A program made the translations under genes and the position numbers. DNA of 64,000 nucleotides from NCBI GenBank assembly GCA_002368355.1, contig AP018282.1:1-64000 (forward strand), read 5' to 3'. Of this stretch, positions 49,906 to 59,024 are shown piece after piece. Positions within the stretch are counted from its first letter, which is position 1, and every line of letters starts with the position of its first letter. Under the pieces are notes generated by a model. It had not been told where the DNA came from and did not search any database. It was given only the letters and a program-made list of their open reading frames with translations. Origin of the DNA: Chondrocystis sp. NIES-4102. Its GTDB lineage: Bacteria > Cyanobacteriota > Cyanobacteriia > Cyanobacteriales > Xenococcaceae.

Positions 49906-50439
49906 TTACAATTTAAATATTTCGTGTGGCAATTTGCTTCTGCTACCTTTGCCTTGACTAGTTTCAGGTTTTTCTAATATTTGCCATACCAGTTTGATTG
50001 CTGGCTTAGGTTTGGATTGAAGTTCAATAATTTCACTACTGGGTTTAGTTGGAATTGGTGGATTTAGAGCTAGTTCTATTAATTCCTCAATTCCAGATAG
50101 TTTCATCCCTGCTAAATAGCCAATTCCTCTAGCCAAATGTAGTTCAAATTGTCGTTTTATTGAATCAGAATCTAGAAGTAAATTATGATTATGGCAGTAC
50201 TGTTTAAGCGCGATAGGAATAAGCGAACCAGTGTCGCCAATAAATGTTTCCCAAGTGATTTCTAAATGGGAATCAAACACTAGGGGAACTGGAGAAGGAA
50301 TCGAGTCTTGACTCAAGCTATAGCAAAATCCCCAACGACAAATAGTGGCATAGGTAGGAATTTTTGTTTTAGTTTTAATGTTGATAATTTGGTATCGAGT
50401 TTTTTCGCTAAATCTGAGGCGTTTGACAATTGGTTTCAT
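49906..50439 (-). CDS. DndE-like protein (orphan)
   Basis: The first 120 residues match the DNA-phosphorothioation protein Dnd[21 protein letters not shown] at the start, [30 protein letters not shown], and [18 protein letters not shown]-terminal tail of about 60 residues is extra and Pro/Lys-rich. In Dnd systems DndE acts with DndA-D, none of which is in the window. Its neighbours are partition and replication genes. DndE binds nicked DNA in reports on the family, so a plasmid role is possible but not shown. Confidence 0.72.
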   Translation of the reverse strand: MKPIVKRLRFSEKTRYQIINIKTKTKIPTYATICRWGFCYSLSQDSIPSPVPLVFDSHLEITWETFIGDTGSLIPIALKQYCHNHNLLLDSDSIKRQFELHLARGIGYLAGMKLSGIEELIELALNPPIPTKPSSEIIELQSKPKPAIKLVWQILEKPETSQGKGSRSKLPHEIFKL

Positions 50440-50571
50440 TGGAGAGAGATAAAATTTTTCAACGCCAAAAGCGTTAGCTTATTGATTTGGGCTTTCTGTG
50501 TGTTATCGATCACGGATAATTATTATTTGAAAAGAGATATTAGAAATAATATTGATTCAAGTTGCTTTATC

Positions 50572-51231
50572 ATGCCTAATTCAGTTCCTTCTAAAACTAA
50601 GAACAATCTAGTTCGTTTTGAACTTAAATGTAAGTCTGATAACAGTTCGGAACAACTATTGACTGAATACCTAAACCGACACAGTATTGTTTCCCCCCAA
50701 GCACGAATAGGCAAAGCAGTCGAATCGTTCTATTTGCCATTATCTGTATCGCCTGACCACGAACACTTTCGTTCTATAGTTCTTGAGTCTTTAGTTTCCC
50801 TTCAAGCTCAAATAGATTTGATTGAAAACCTTACTGGAATTAGCGTTAAGCATTCTGGATTGGAAGTGTCTGAGCCGATAATGATTTATCCTCCTGATTC
50901 AATCCCTCCATTGGAGACTACAAAAACTCGACCTCATAAGCTAGCTGTTCGAGGTGAAGAAAGTAACACTACTGTCAAATCAAATGTTACGGTAACACCG
51001 ATTAAGCCCGACCCCGTTTTATCTCCGTTAAAAGAGTTAGAAGCCAAAATTATGGGGTTACTTCAAGAATTAGCTAATGGCGAGGATGGACTAGAAATAA
51101 TTCGCATTCTCAATGAACTTCAGCCTGAAAACGAGGAAGACTGGTCGGATGAAATGTGGGAAATTTATGACCGCGCTAGAGAACAAGTTTCAGAAGCCAA
51201 TTATCAAGTAACATTTAATATCGAAGACTAG
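50572..51231 (+). CDS. ParR-like partition adaptor (putative)
   Basis: A 219-residue protein ending 2 nt before a ParM-like gene, the place of ParR/StbB-type adaptors. The N-terminal part (NLVRFELKCKSDNSSEQLL to VESFYLPLSV) could be a ribbon-helix-helix DNA-binding region; the C-terminal third is acidic and helical (LKELEAKIMGLLQELANGED onward). The start at 50572 is used; the open frame continues upstream to 50308, but that part is antisense to the DndE-like gene. Assignment rests mostly on position. Confidence 0.6.
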   Translation: MPNSVPSKTKNNLVRFELKCKSDNSSEQLLTEYLNRHSIVSPQARIGKAVESFYLPLSVSPDHEHFRSIVLESLVSLQAQIDLIENLTGISVKHSGLEVSEPIMIYPPDSIPPLETTKTRPHKLAVRGEESNTTVKSNVTVTPIKPDPVLSPLKELEAKIMGLLQELANGEDGLEIIRILNELQPENEEDWSDEMWEIYDRAREQVSEANYQVTFNIED

Positions 51232-51233
51232 CC

Positions 51234-52430
51234 ATGAGCAATCAAACTATTATTTCAACACCTCAATCAACGCCAACCTCTAGTAAAACTCAAATTCCCA
51301 CTTTGACTTTGGTCATAGACCCTGGAACTAGTTGCACTAAAAGTATCTATGCTAAAGGTAGAAGAGGTAAGCCTAAATTTCTTGTCTCTAGTCCAGTAAT
51401 TTGTCCAACTTCAGTCGAACCTAATTCTGAGACAACTTATATCAAATTGCCAGAAGAAGAACAGTATTATTTAGTGGGTTATTCTGCCGTTCAAGCTAAA
51501 GTTAAAAGTAGCGTGCGTCAGCTAAAATCTGAATCAATAATTCCTAAAGTCTTAGGAGTTTTTGGACAAATTGCACAAGAGGAATCATTACCTAAGCAAT
51601 TTCAATTAAAAATGACATTATTATTACCGATGTCAGAAATGATTGAGCGAGATTTTGTTGAGTCTGAATTAACTCAAGCTTTAAGTAACTTTAATTACAG
51701 CGGTATCGATTATCAAGTAATACCAACTTCAATTCGTTTTCGTCCAGAAGGAAGAGGAATTTATACTTACTTGTCTCGTTTGACTAGTCTAGAAGAGATT
51801 AATAATCAAACACTAGTCTATTTGATGTTTGGTTATCGTAATACTAGCCTTTTACTGCTCGAAAATGGTCGGTTTAATCGCGTTAACTCCCACTCTACTG
51901 ACTTGGGATTCTATAACTATTTAGACTTAGTAGCTCAATACAGTAGTGGTTTGTATCGTGATGACATTCAAAAAGCAATTATTACTGAAGCTATTTATGG
52001 CGTGGAAGGTAATTGTCAGCAAACAATCAAAGGTTTTACTAGTCGCATTAGAATTGAGGACTTAATTCGTAGTACCAGTAAAAAACATCAAGAACGGGAA
52101 CGAACTGTTATTGTTACCGCGATTAAACGCGCAGATGAAGAATACTGGGGGTTGTTAAGTAGATGGTTGTCAGAAAAGCTACCCCCATTAGGACAATTAG
52201 ATCGGGTAATTTATTGTGGGGGTTCGACTCCTTTTATTGAAACTCTTATTAATGACTATTTTAAGAACTGGCAGGGTAAATTATTTAATACTAATAAAAT
52301 GAGCATCGAGTTACTAGAAAAGTTAGATCTGTCCTATACATCTAAAAATAAGTTTATTGAGCAGTATTTACCAGTTCGTTTGGCTGATGCTTGGGGTGAG
52401 TTTGTAGAATTGGCTAATCTTAAACTCTGA
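51234..52430 (+). CDS. parM: ParM/StbA-like actin-fold plasmid segregation protein
   Basis: A 398-residue actin-like ATPase: phosphate 1 motif VIDPGTSCTKS, phosphate 2 region YLMFGYRNTSLLLL, and adenosine motif IYCGGSTPFIETL. Such proteins form filaments that push plasmid copies apart, working with an adaptor bound to a centromere-like site. The gene upstream is the probable adaptor. No ParA-ParB pair is next to it. Confidence 0.85.
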   Translation: MSNQTIISTPQSTPTSSKTQIPTLTLVIDPGTSCTKSIYAKGRRGKPKFLVSSPVICPTSVEPNSETTYIKLPEEEQYYLVGYSAVQAKVKSSVRQLKSESIIPKVLGVFGQIAQEESLPKQFQLKMTLLLPMSEMIERDFVESELTQALSNFNYSGIDYQVIPTSIRFRPEGRGIYTYLSRLTSLEEINNQTLVYLMFGYRNTSLLLLENGRFNRVNSHSTDLGFYNYLDLVAQYSSGLYRDDIQKAIITEAIYGVEGNCQQTIKGFTSRIRIEDLIRSTSKKHQERERTVIVTAIKRADEEYWGLLSRWLSEKLPPLGQLDRVIYCGGSTPFIETLINDYFKNWQGKLFNTNKMSIELLEKLDLSYTSKNKFIEQYLPVRLADAWGEFVELANLKL

Positions 52431-52528
52431 TCTCGTATTTTAGTTCGATATAAGAACAGTCAAATCTAAGAGATATTCGTCTTGGGTTGCAGTTAATCTA
52501 TGACATATAACAATTTGATTTTAATCTT

Positions 52529-53428
52529 ATGTCTAAGGAAAACGCTGCTATTACGGCTAAAACAGAACTTAAAAGAGTTATTAAAGCAGGTAAAACTGAA
52601 TGTGCTACTCTTGCTACTATAATCAATCAAATTATCGATCAAGCTCTTTGGGAATATCTCGATCTCCCTGGAGATTCCGCAGCAGACAAACTTCACAATT
52701 TAATTTGTTTGCCCTTCGATCAAGGAGGACTAAATAGTCAGATCCATGAAATCGATGCTTTGTTGACCATTTCAGCCTCTACTCAAAGAAAATTTCGTAC
52801 TATCGTTTATGCAGCCAAACAGGGCTACCGTAGCGATTTAAAAGCCAAGGAAGAGGATAAAGTAAAAGTTGAGTTTTCTGGCACTCAAAATTCTCAACCC
52901 AAAGCTAAATCCAAAGCCAAAAAACCTAGTTCTAGTCAACTCACAAGCGACCGCGCTGCTAGTCGCGCTGCCGAAGCTGTACCTGAAATCAATGATTTAC
53001 TTGAACAAGGTCTGGTAGCTAAAAATGTCGCAGCTAAAGTGGGTCAGAAATTAGAAAATCCAGATGAACCTACCCCTAAAGATCGAGAGATCATTAGTAA
53101 CCGTAAACAGATCAGCAAACAACTTAAGAAGATTATTCCCGACCCCTTACCCGAAAACCCCCAGGAATTAAATCGGATTAGAAAGCAAGTCAAACAGGTA
53201 ATCGAACAAACTACAGGACTCAAAAGTAGTGTTAGAATTTCCTTTAATCCAGACCCTCAAGTTACAGCCAAGGGAATTGTTAAAGCTATTGAAGATATTG
53301 ATTATCTACAACAGTTAATTGTGTCGCTAGAATTGGAAATTGAGGAACTGCAATCTCAAGCTAAGTCGAAATCTAAACCTCAATCTAATCTTAAGCAAGA
53401 TGAAGTTCCAGTTCTTATTGCTGTTTAG
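52529..53428 (+). CDS. Hypothetical coiled-coil plasmid protein
   Basis: A 299-residue hydrophilic protein: an N-terminal helical domain (1-110), a Lys/Ser-rich linker (PKAKSKAKKPSSSQ) and a C-terminal helical part with a coiled coil (DYLQQLIVSLELEIEELQSQ). The N-terminal segment (LATIINQIIDQALWEYLDLP) is well structured. It follows parM by about 100 nt and may belong to the partition or replication set. Family unknown. Confidence 0.55.
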   Translation: MSKENAAITAKTELKRVIKAGKTECATLATIINQIIDQALWEYLDLPGDSAADKLHNLICLPFDQGGLNSQIHEIDALLTISASTQRKFRTIVYAAKQGYRSDLKAKEEDKVKVEFSGTQNSQPKAKSKAKKPSSSQLTSDRAASRAAEAVPEINDLLEQGLVAKNVAAKVGQKLENPDEPTPKDREIISNRKQISKQLKKIIPDPLPENPQELNRIRKQVKQVIEQTTGLKSSVRISFNPDPQVTAKGIVKAIEDIDYLQQLIVSLELEIEELQSQAKSKSKPQSNLKQDEVPVLIAV

Positions 53429-53655
53429 ATGGCGATAATAGTAATCAAAATTAATAGACCTCTAACTAGAGGAGGTTTATCAATTAAAGGAGAATAAGCT
53501 AAAGATAGTAATCCCAGACTAGTTGCCGAAAAGAGTAACATTTGTTTATTATTACTCCAAATCAACAATACTAAACTTAGTAAAGACAATAGTCCTAATA
53601 CTATACATAAAAACCAGTCAAATATTGTTACTGGATTATATTTTATATTTTTCAC
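53425..53655 (-). CDS. Small membrane protein
   Basis: A 76-residue protein with two to three hydrophobic segments (FLCIVLGLLSLLSLVLLIW, LLFSATSLGLLSLAYSPLI and a C-terminal LLILITIIAI). It overlaps the 3' end of the opposite-strand gene by 4 nt. Function unknown. Confidence 0.5.
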   Translation of the reverse strand: MKNIKYNPVTIFDWFLCIVLGLLSLLSLVLLIWSNNKQMLLFSATSLGLLSLAYSPLIDKPPLVRGLLILITIIAI

Positions 53656-53756
53656 TGTAAAATACTTTTATAGTAATACTTACAATCTTACTCGTAATTT
53701 CACTCATTATTGTTTAATTGCGAATAAGATTGTTTAGTTTTAATTAAAGATATTTT

Positions 53757-54302
53757 TTACTTAATACTTAATCTAGTATCTCGTTCTATTAATCTTGCCC
53801 AACCTAGGAAATTTCCCCTTTCGAGATACTTGACGATCGCTGTTTTGTCTATCGTTCTAGTGACTTTTTCTCGAATAAACTCTTGAGGAATCAGATCTAA
53901 ATCTTCTACCTCATCGTAATCAATCTCAATTGGTTGTATGCCACCTTTTGTAACTATGCTCAATTTATGTCTTGGAGTCTCTAATTTAGTAACTTGATTG
54001 AGATTAAGCCGAAACTTGATTAGTTCTGTCAGCCTTTTAGCTAAATTAGTTCGAGACTTCTTTAAAGCTTGCAGTTCGGCTATACGAGCATCAATTTCAT
54101 TTGTATCTCCCAAAAATTTGATGTAGTCAATCAAACGGTCTACTCTTTGTCCGTGTTTGGTGATAGATTCTCCTTGTCTACGGAGAACGATACGATCAAT
54201 TAACTGCTCGCTTTTTTCTAATTCTGGCTCTGATTGTTCAATTACAGCATTTAGTTGCTCCAGATCAGAGTCTGATGATAAGTGAAATAACTCAATTTTC
54301 AT
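53757..54302 (-). CDS. Gp157-like phage/plasmid protein
   Basis: A 181-residue helical protein. The C-terminal half fits the siphovirus Gp157 pattern: LDLIPQEFIREKVTRTIDKT, IVKYLERGNFLGWARLIERD. Gp157-like proteins are thought to act in phage resistance or DNA metabolism, without proven activity. The N-terminal half is a long coiled coil. It stands alone on the minus strand. Confidence 0.7.
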   Translation of the reverse strand: MKIELFHLSSDSDLEQLNAVIEQSEPELEKSEQLIDRIVLRRQGESITKHGQRVDRLIDYIKFLGDTNEIDARIAELQALKKSRTNLAKRLTELIKFRLNLNQVTKLETPRHKLSIVTKGGIQPIEIDYDEVEDLDLIPQEFIREKVTRTIDKTAIVKYLERGNFLGWARLIERDTRLSIK

Positions 54303-54545
54303 ATGGCTTTATCCGTTATTTAATTGCAGACTAATGCCGTCGCCAGACGTATCTAAACGTGAGTTCGATGAGGCTCAAATTAGTATTAAACTGCCTTGTC
54401 AAGTGAAGCCAAGATAAAACTTTTTTAAAAAAGTGAAGCAGTGATAAACCGTGCCTTTTTAACTAAGAACACATAGTAGTCATTGAAAATACAGAAGTGC
54501 ATAATGGTGACATAAGACGACACAGAGATTACTGGATTTATCACA

Positions 54546-55214
54546 ATGGCTAATATTCTAATTTTTCATAGCGATACAATTATGGTTCAAGGTTTAGCAA
54601 CTTTTCTCACTAGCACTACTAGTCATCAAATTCGTATTGTTAACCACTACCTTAAATGTCTCGACTCTGCTAATTTCTTCGCTCAATTAGGAGAAGTTTT
54701 TGTAATTATTGCAGAGGGCAAATTATTAGATTTAAATCAATGTCAGCAATTAAACAATTTCAATCAGAGTAGACTCATTCTCTGCGATCGCCCTGCCGAT
54801 TTTGACTCGCTAATCTTGGCTCTTAATTGTAATAGTTCTTATATTGGGCTAGAACATAACGATCCTGAAAATTTGATTCTAGCTATTAGTTGTGCCTTAA
54901 TAGGAAGTGTTTTCATCTGCCCCCAGGCAAAGCAAAAGCTTAATTACTGTGTCTTTGAACCTAATTTTAAACAGCGTCAGGCAGTAGCTCAACTAGAAGA
55001 AATAGACCAAAAAATCTTAGTCTTAGCATCTCAAGGTTATAGCCATACTAAAATTGCTTCAATTGTAAATTACAGCCCTCTTAATGTCGGTTATCGTCTA
55101 CGAACTATTGTTCAAAAATTAAATCTACAAACTAAACAAGAGGCAATTTCTCTGGCTATCAACCTGGGACTAGTCCGTAGTTTTAATCAACAGCAAACTT
55201 CACAGGCTGCCTAA
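54546..55214 (+). CDS. LuxR-type HTH regulator with degenerate receiver-like domain
   Basis: A 222-residue protein. The C-terminal HTH (LEEIDQKILVLASQGYSHTK, then IASIVNYSPLNVGYRLRTIV) is of the GerE/LuxR type. The N-terminal half resembles a CheY-like fold (ILIFHSDTIMVQGLATFLTS) but the usual phosphorylation Asp is not evident. It may control the two or three genes that follow on the same strand. It ends in TSQAA, as does the next protein. Confidence 0.68.
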   Translation: MANILIFHSDTIMVQGLATFLTSTTSHQIRIVNHYLKCLDSANFFAQLGEVFVIIAEGKLLDLNQCQQLNNFNQSRLILCDRPADFDSLILALNCNSSYIGLEHNDPENLILAISCALIGSVFICPQAKQKLNYCVFEPNFKQRQAVAQLEEIDQKILVLASQGYSHTKIASIVNYSPLNVGYRLRTIVQKLNLQTKQEAISLAINLGLVRSFNQQQTSQAA

Positions 55215-55282
55215 TTTTAGTTTTAGCAAACATTTTAATAATCACAATTTCAATTAATAACTATAACTAATATTTGCAAATC

Positions 55283-56032
55283 ATGGTTAAAAACAATCAA
55301 ACTAACGATAAAGTTCAAAATATTGAAAAAACTATTCATTTTATTGACGGCAATCGAGGTAATATCGGTAAGAGTTTTTTCTCCTCGTTGATGTGTCACC
55401 TCTATGTTTCCAACCAACAAGGGTTTACTTTATTTGATACCGACCGTCACAAAAAAGATGTTTCGCTCATGTATGGTGGTATTACCGACGTACACTTTGA
55501 TGGGTGCAATGAAATTATGGCTAATTATACTAATGAAGCCACTAAAGTAGATCGTATCTATGAAGAGGCTCTCAAACAAGATGTAATTGTCAATATGCCC
55601 TCAGATAGTCATAAAGAGCTTTTCTTTTGGTTACAGCAAAATGGATTGGATAATCCTCAGTTTTTGCAAGAAGAGAAAATTAAAATTATCATCTGGTATC
55701 TCTCAAACGGAGATCGTACCAGCTTAGAATTATTAAAACAGTCAATACCTAAAGCTTCAGCCTTTACTACTATTTTGGTACGCAACTTCGGAATCGATCA
55801 TGAGTGGAATGTGGAGAAGGCTGATTTTGTGGAATTTCTCAATAGTATTCCCAAGCTAGATTTGAACGTTATGCCAAGAGGTGAAAGGGAAGCTACTTTT
55901 AAGCTAGGGAAAGCTTACAACACTTATAGTGGTAATAAACTTTCCCTCAATCGTCTGACCAAGTATTTGCAAACACAGTGTAGCGAGATTGTAAGCCTAT
56001 TTCCCTTAACTACAACTTCTCAAGCTGCTTAA
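55283..56032 (+). CDS. P-loop ATPase of the ParA/MobD type
   Basis: A 249-residue ParA/MinD-related protein: deviant Walker A (DGNRGNIGKSFFSSLM) and FTLFDTDRHKKDVSLM, where ParA proteins have their second acidic segment. Such proteins are seen as MobD-like factors in plasmid mobilisation regions. ATG 55283 is chosen over the TTG at 55274. The next gene begins 4 nt after its stop. It ends in TSQAA. Confidence 0.7.
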   Translation: MVKNNQTNDKVQNIEKTIHFIDGNRGNIGKSFFSSLMCHLYVSNQQGFTLFDTDRHKKDVSLMYGGITDVHFDGCNEIMANYTNEATKVDRIYEEALKQDVIVNMPSDSHKELFFWLQQNGLDNPQFLQEEKIKIIIWYLSNGDRTSLELLKQSIPKASAFTTILVRNFGIDHEWNVEKADFVEFLNSIPKLDLNVMPRGEREATFKLGKAYNTYSGNKLSLNRLTKYLQTQCSEIVSLFPLTTTSQAA

Positions 56033-56036
56033 AAAC

Positions 56037-56852
56037 ATGGTTACTTCTGATTCTGATTCAAAGCAGCAAAATTCTGTTCCTACGCCAATACAACAGTCTG
56101 GTCTTCACGGACATCTTCCCCTATCGATTGTCGAGCAGTTAGCTCAAATGGTGAACAAAGAAGAAGTTATATCCTTGCTTGAGTTTAAAGAACAGCAACA
56201 GCTAGATAAAAACGATCCTCTTTGGGCATTTTTACTGGAATTTAAGACTATTGAGAATTCAGTTAACAAACAAGAAGAGATTCTCAAGCTTTTAATTGCT
56301 GGTTTTGAAGCAAAATTCAAACAACAAATTGAGGAAAATCAACAACGGATTGATGCTAGTTTTCGTATTTACTCTCAAGACCTGATCAATCAATATCAAA
56401 CTTTAACCAAAAACCTAGAGGTAACAGAAGCTGCCAGCATTAATCTGACTCAAGCAAAGATTTCTAGTAGTGTGGCTAAGATGGTCAAACACGCTGCCCA
56501 TGAAAAGGCGGTGCATGACTGGGTTGCCATGAGCCGTTTGGGAATTTACATCCTAATTCCCATGATTATTACTACTGCTGGGGGTTGGTTTGCTCGCAGT
56601 TATTTCGACTATCGCTATAGCAATTCTGGTTTAAGTAATCAAGATACTGCCCTGCTTCATTGGTCTAAATCTGATGAAGGCAAATTAGCTCAAAACTTAA
56701 TTGAATGGAATTCACGGGGATTGACATATAAAGGCAAAACTAGAATTTGCGAACAAGAAGCAGCCAATTTAAATGTCACCCTCAAGTTAGAGGGTAAGTC
56801 CGTAAATCAGGGATGGTGCGTGCTGTGGATGTTACCCCCTGAGCAAAGATGA
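56037..56852 (+). CDS. Coiled-coil membrane protein linked to the P-loop ATPase
   Basis: A 271-residue protein: helical coiled coil (about 50-155), one membrane helix (LGIYILIPMIITTAGGWFA, about 165-185), and an extracytoplasmic C-terminal domain with two conserved-looking Cys (ICEQEAANL and GWCVLWMLP). The close spacing to the ATPase (4 nt) suggests they work together, perhaps positioning DNA at the membrane. I do not assign a family. Confidence 0.6.
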   Translation: MVTSDSDSKQQNSVPTPIQQSGLHGHLPLSIVEQLAQMVNKEEVISLLEFKEQQQLDKNDPLWAFLLEFKTIENSVNKQEEILKLLIAGFEAKFKQQIEENQQRIDASFRIYSQDLINQYQTLTKNLEVTEAASINLTQAKISSSVAKMVKHAAHEKAVHDWVAMSRLGIYILIPMIITTAGGWFARSYFDYRYSNSGLSNQDTALLHWSKSDEGKLAQNLIEWNSRGLTYKGKTRICEQEAANLNVTLKLEGKSVNQGWCVLWMLPPEQR

Positions 56853-56895
56853 CTTTCCATCATTAACTATCAATTTAAAATTTCCGTTTAATAAT

Positions 56896-58287
56896 ATGAA
56901 TTTTTTAAAATCTTCATTGAGGTTAGGACTAGCCCTAATCTCAATCTACAGTAGCACTGCCGTAAAATCAATCCAAGCCGCTGAAATTCCTACTCAAACC
57001 TACGACATGATCAATGGAGACAACTCTTGGGCAGGTACGCTAGAAGCTCCTAATTTTAGTGCCATTACTCTTATAAGTCTTGGTAGTTTTTCCGAATCTG
57101 GTTTTATTCCTGATGACTATGATGACTATGTTGGTTATAGCTTGGGTCGTCAATGGCAGCCTGGAGATGCAGTTATCGATGTCCTCAAGCTAGGAGATCT
57201 CGATGAAGCTTTGGGAATAGGTAGAATGCGCTTGGGTGAAATTGTCACTAAATCGGGTCATCAATTTCATGAAGTAACTCTCGATCGCTTAGGATTTATT
57301 GAAGAGCAAACAGTAGCTAGTTTCATTCAAGCAAACCCTCAACTTAAGTCAGAATCCATTGAGAATGTTCCTCCCCTAGCAGATCTCGTGACCTTAATCT
57401 ATGGCGATCGCGCTAAAATAATTCTAAATTTGCCCGTACAGATATTAATTGATGTCCCCCATCAGTCACAATTTAACCCAATTAGCCTCAACAAAAGTCT
57501 AAAAACTTCGAGCAATAAGACTTTCAACCTTTCCCAGAGCGAAACCCAATCTCCACGGACATCTCAAGCATTTGAGCAAAGCTCAAATGACGTGTCCTCT
57601 AAAATTGAGATTTCTGAGGTTGAGATGGGAGAATTGGACTTAAGCCAATACACTCTAGATGACGTATCTGGTATGGAGGATAGTTTTGTAGAAGATTTTG
57701 AAGGCTGGAAAAATGAATATGCAGGTGAAGTTGAAGGGCTTGCTGATATTTCCCTAGACAACTTTCCCAATCCTGTAGCTACGACTCTGGCATTTGTTTC
57801 CCGTGTCGATACTATTTGGAGTGATGCACATGGAGAAATTAAATCAGGACAAAGTGTGGCTGGGAGCAATATTGCTGGTTATGCTGTCCCCTGTCAAACT
57901 CAATGCGCTCATATTGAATTAGATGACTTGGAAAACTCTGGTCGCGACATTCGTTGGATATCAGAAGGCCGTAGATGGATGCTTGGCAACGATCCTAATA
58001 ATGCCAATATCTGTCCTGAAGCCCCTTGGGGTGTAGATGGAGGAGAAGGAATATTAGGTGAAGTTAACTGCGGTAAAGAACCTACTGGTCGCAATCCTTT
58101 TGGACCCACATTTAAAGTCGCCCTGTGGAATGTAGATGAAACTACAGATACGGCAGAAACTTCTATCTTCTTTCGCATCTGTATTCGATTTCCAGTAGAC
58201 TTAGGTTGTACTCCATATTTTATTGGACCAATTCCTTGGCTACCTGCTAATCGTGAAGACTGGATAATTCTTGGTCCAGGATTTTAA
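56896..58287 (+). CDS. Large secreted hypothetical protein
   Basis: A 463-residue exported protein with a signal peptide (LKSSLRLGLALISIYSSTAV, cleavage near IQAA). The N-terminal domain (about 30-200) is followed by a Ser/Thr/Gln-rich linker and a C-terminal domain with Cys pairs (VPCQTQCAH; NICPEAPWG, VNCGKEP; FRICIRFPVDLGC) likely to form disulphides. It lies 43 nt after the membrane protein gene and probably belongs to the same unit. A surface or conjugation-pair role is possible. Family not recognised. Confidence 0.55.
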   Translation: MNFLKSSLRLGLALISIYSSTAVKSIQAAEIPTQTYDMINGDNSWAGTLEAPNFSAITLISLGSFSESGFIPDDYDDYVGYSLGRQWQPGDAVIDVLKLGDLDEALGIGRMRLGEIVTKSGHQFHEVTLDRLGFIEEQTVASFIQANPQLKSESIENVPPLADLVTLIYGDRAKIILNLPVQILIDVPHQSQFNPISLNKSLKTSSNKTFNLSQSETQSPRTSQAFEQSSNDVSSKIEISEVEMGELDLSQYTLDDVSGMEDSFVEDFEGWKNEYAGEVEGLADISLDNFPNPVATTLAFVSRVDTIWSDAHGEIKSGQSVAGSNIAGYAVPCQTQCAHIELDDLENSGRDIRWISEGRRWMLGNDPNNANICPEAPWGVDGGEGILGEVNCGKEPTGRNPFGPTFKVALWNVDETTDTAETSIFFRICIRFPVDLGCTPYFIGPIPWLPANREDWIILGPGF

Positions 58288-58351
58288 AAGTTTATTTTTA
58301 TCTAGGATTTGAGGGGTTCAGATAAAATATTAGTATCAATTAAATATTTAC

Positions 58352-58624
58352 TCACAAAATTATCTCTCGCCCTATTCCTTTATCTCTAATATCTCCCCAG
58401 ATCTCTTGAGGATCTATTTCAATCTCCTCTTGTTTCATTAGCTCTCGCAACTTTTCAACTTTTTGCCAAAAATCAGCTTTATTAGTAAAGACTTGCCGAC
58501 GTTGGACTTCATTTTCAATGGCACTAATGAGAAAATCATGAAGCAATTCATCCTTACCAGCTATTTCTTCTGCTTGTTGCAGTAATTTAGAAGAAAGTTT
58601 CAGAGATATAGTGCGATCGCCCAT
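58352..58624 (-). CDS. Antitoxin-like small protein without an evident toxin
   Basis: A 90-residue protein with a CopG/ribbon-helix-helix-like start (DRTISLKLSSKLLQQAEEIA) and an acidic C-terminal helix, a layout common in type II antitoxins. No toxin gene is directly adjacent: the next genes upstream are a complete HigBA-type pair. Start 58624 is chosen; 58642 is possible. Confidence 0.5.
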   Translation of the reverse strand: MGDRTISLKLSSKLLQQAEEIAGKDELLHDFLISAIENEVQRRQVFTNKADFWQKVEKLRELMKQEEIEIDPQEIWGDIRDKGIGREIIL

Positions 58625-58713
58625 GATTTTTTTTGATAACAATACTATAAGATTAACGTAATTGAACGATTATCAGAGGTAAGACACAGCCGAAATGCAG
58701 AATGAAAGTATTA

Positions 58714-59022
58714 TTACCTATTGACCAAAGGTTTAAAATCAATTGTCATTCCTATAGCACGAAGTACAGAAGTTAATGTTTCAAGAGTAGGATTTCCCTC
58801 CTCACTCAATATTCGATATAGATGCTGGCGCGAAATCTTAGCTTCATTTGCTACTGTTTGCATCGCACCAGTCGCATCAACTACATTTTTTAAAGCTAAT
58901 AAAAAAGCTGATCTATTTCCGTCAGCAAGAGTTTCATCAAATGCTGCTTTTAAATATTGTGCTGCATACTCAGAATTAGTTAGTCGTTTTAGTAAATCGG
59001 CTTGATAGTCTTTAGTCGGCAT
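58714..59022 (-). CDS. HigA-type antitoxin (putative addiction module antidote)
   Basis: A 102-residue protein with an HTH (MQTVANEAKISRQHLYRILS) and the C-terminal NPTLETLTSVLRAIGM of the family of antidotes paired with RelE-like killers. AAGGAG lies upstream of ATG 59022, which starts 2 nt after the toxin stop. The toxin-first order is typical of HigBA-like modules. Confidence 0.85.
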   Translation of the reverse strand: MPTKDYQADLLKRLTNSEYAAQYLKAAFDETLADGNRSAFLLALKNVVDATGAMQTVANEAKISRQHLYRILSEEGNPTLETLTSVLRAIGMTIDFKPLVNR

Positions 59023-59024
59023 TA

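Noticed and set aside
50308-50571. N-terminal extension of the ParR-like gene
   Set aside because: The first half is antisense to the DndE-like gene and contains no match to the expected adaptor; ATG 50572 gives a sensible start.
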